A stretch of 64,000 bases of DNA from Mycobacteroides chelonae (GTDB lineage: Bacteria; Actinomycetota; Actinomycetes; Mycobacteriales; Mycobacteriaceae). Within the stretch, counting starts at the first letter, position 1, and each line of letters begins with the position of its first letter. Under the pieces are notes generated by a model. That model was not told the DNA's origin and ran no database searches. It saw nothing but the letters and a program-made list of their open reading frames with translations. The stretch lies in assembly GCA_014204435.1 (NCBI GenBank), contig JACHLF010000001.1, positions 124,001 through 188,000 on the forward strand. Reading direction: 5' to 3'. This document shows, piece by piece, positions 63,845 to 64,000 of the stretch. The position numbers were made by a program, and so were the translations under genes.

Positions 63845-64000
63845 TCAAGAATTTACCGCGGGTGCGGAGTTCGTCGTCGCCGCTCGCGCTAGCTGGACAA
63901 ATGAGCCGATGTAGGCCTCGCGTGTGTCCTGCGCGAGCTCACCCCGGATGGCCTTGAGGGTGGCTGCCATGGACAACCCGGTGATGGCGTGGGCCAGAAA
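63845..64000 (-). CDS. TetR-family regulator, C-terminal end (partial)
   Basis: The minus strand from the right edge reads about 51 residues without a stop until TGA 63845-63847 (LAHAITGLSMAATLKAIRGE, LAQDTREAYIGSFVQLARAA, then the end TTNSAPAVNS). This matches the last helices of TetR ligand domains. The DNA-binding part lies outside the window. It reads in the same direction as the mce operon and probably controls it. Confidence 0.55.
   Translation of the reverse strand, partial: FLAHAITGLSMAATLKAIRGELAQDTREAYIGSFVQLARAATTNSAPAVNS

Overview
The window is chromosomal DNA from a mycobacterium, most probably a rapid grower of the Mycobacteroides abscessus/chelonae type. The backbone follows the gene order of the M. 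tuberculosis Rv0466-Rv0491 interval: thioesterase end, icl1, fadB2, umaA, a TetR regulator, a DUF445 protein, an XRE regulator, hbhA, a DUF2516 protein, a secreted protein, deoC, a DUF2993 protein, a nitrilase-family hydrolase, DUF2505, murB, the L,D-transpeptidase lipoprotein LprQ, an SDR, a ROK regulator, mshA, a YbjN protein, gpmA and senX3-regX3. Blocks absent from that backbone are inserted between these genes. The genus-level call is inference from gene content and order.

Layout. 1-2.9 kb: glyoxylate shunt and beta-oxidation genes, with a palindrome-rich promoter before icl. 3.1-9.0 kb: an inserted, translationally coupled operon (APC permease, two DUF1989 proteins of the carboxyguanidine-deiminase type, and a urea/guanidine carboxylase reduced to its carboxyltransferase half) with a divergent TetR gene. 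9.1-14.9 kb: umaA, ppk2, DUF445, XRE regulator, hbhA and DUF2516. 15.2-19.6 kb: an Rpf factor, then the iron-regulated mycobactin acyl-chain genes mbtL-mbtM-mbtN with convergent mbtK, each side with an IdeR-like box. 19.7-20.1 kb: a decayed PEP-mutase-family gene. 20.2-25.7 kb: deoC to murB.

25.8-28.9 kb: an extremely tight four-gene operon (Lgt paralogue, two paralogous small membrane proteins, and a cysteine-rich radical SAM enzyme resembling the MJ0619/tetraether-synthase type). I regard this as the best candidate for an undescribed system. 28.9-29.9 kb: an MFS transporter pseudogene. 29.9-31.8 kb: a secreted protein and LprQ. 32.2-33.1 kb: a compact array of about five degenerate, phage-like tRNA genes around a broken HNH endonuclease gene.

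33.1-45.0 kb: SDR, ROK regulator, mycothiol enzyme MshA, a FadD-type ligase, a flavin protein, an SDR/short flavoprotein pair joined to gpmA, then SenX3-RegX3. 45.1-53.6 kb: a protein carrying two TetR units in one chain, a UbiB-family kinase, and an operon of esterase, SDR, two Baeyer-Villiger-type monooxygenases and an SRPBCC protein, similar in plan to the mymA operon. 53.5-63.5 kb (minus strand): a complete mce operon (yrbEA, yrbEB, mceA-F), an Mce-associated protein and a secreted protein. The end of a TetR gene lies upstream, with a perfect palindrome between it and yrbEA.

Tightly overlapping starts and stops (ATGA or GTGA) mark most operons. Three convergent gene pairs share overlapping stop codons, leaving no room for a separate terminator.
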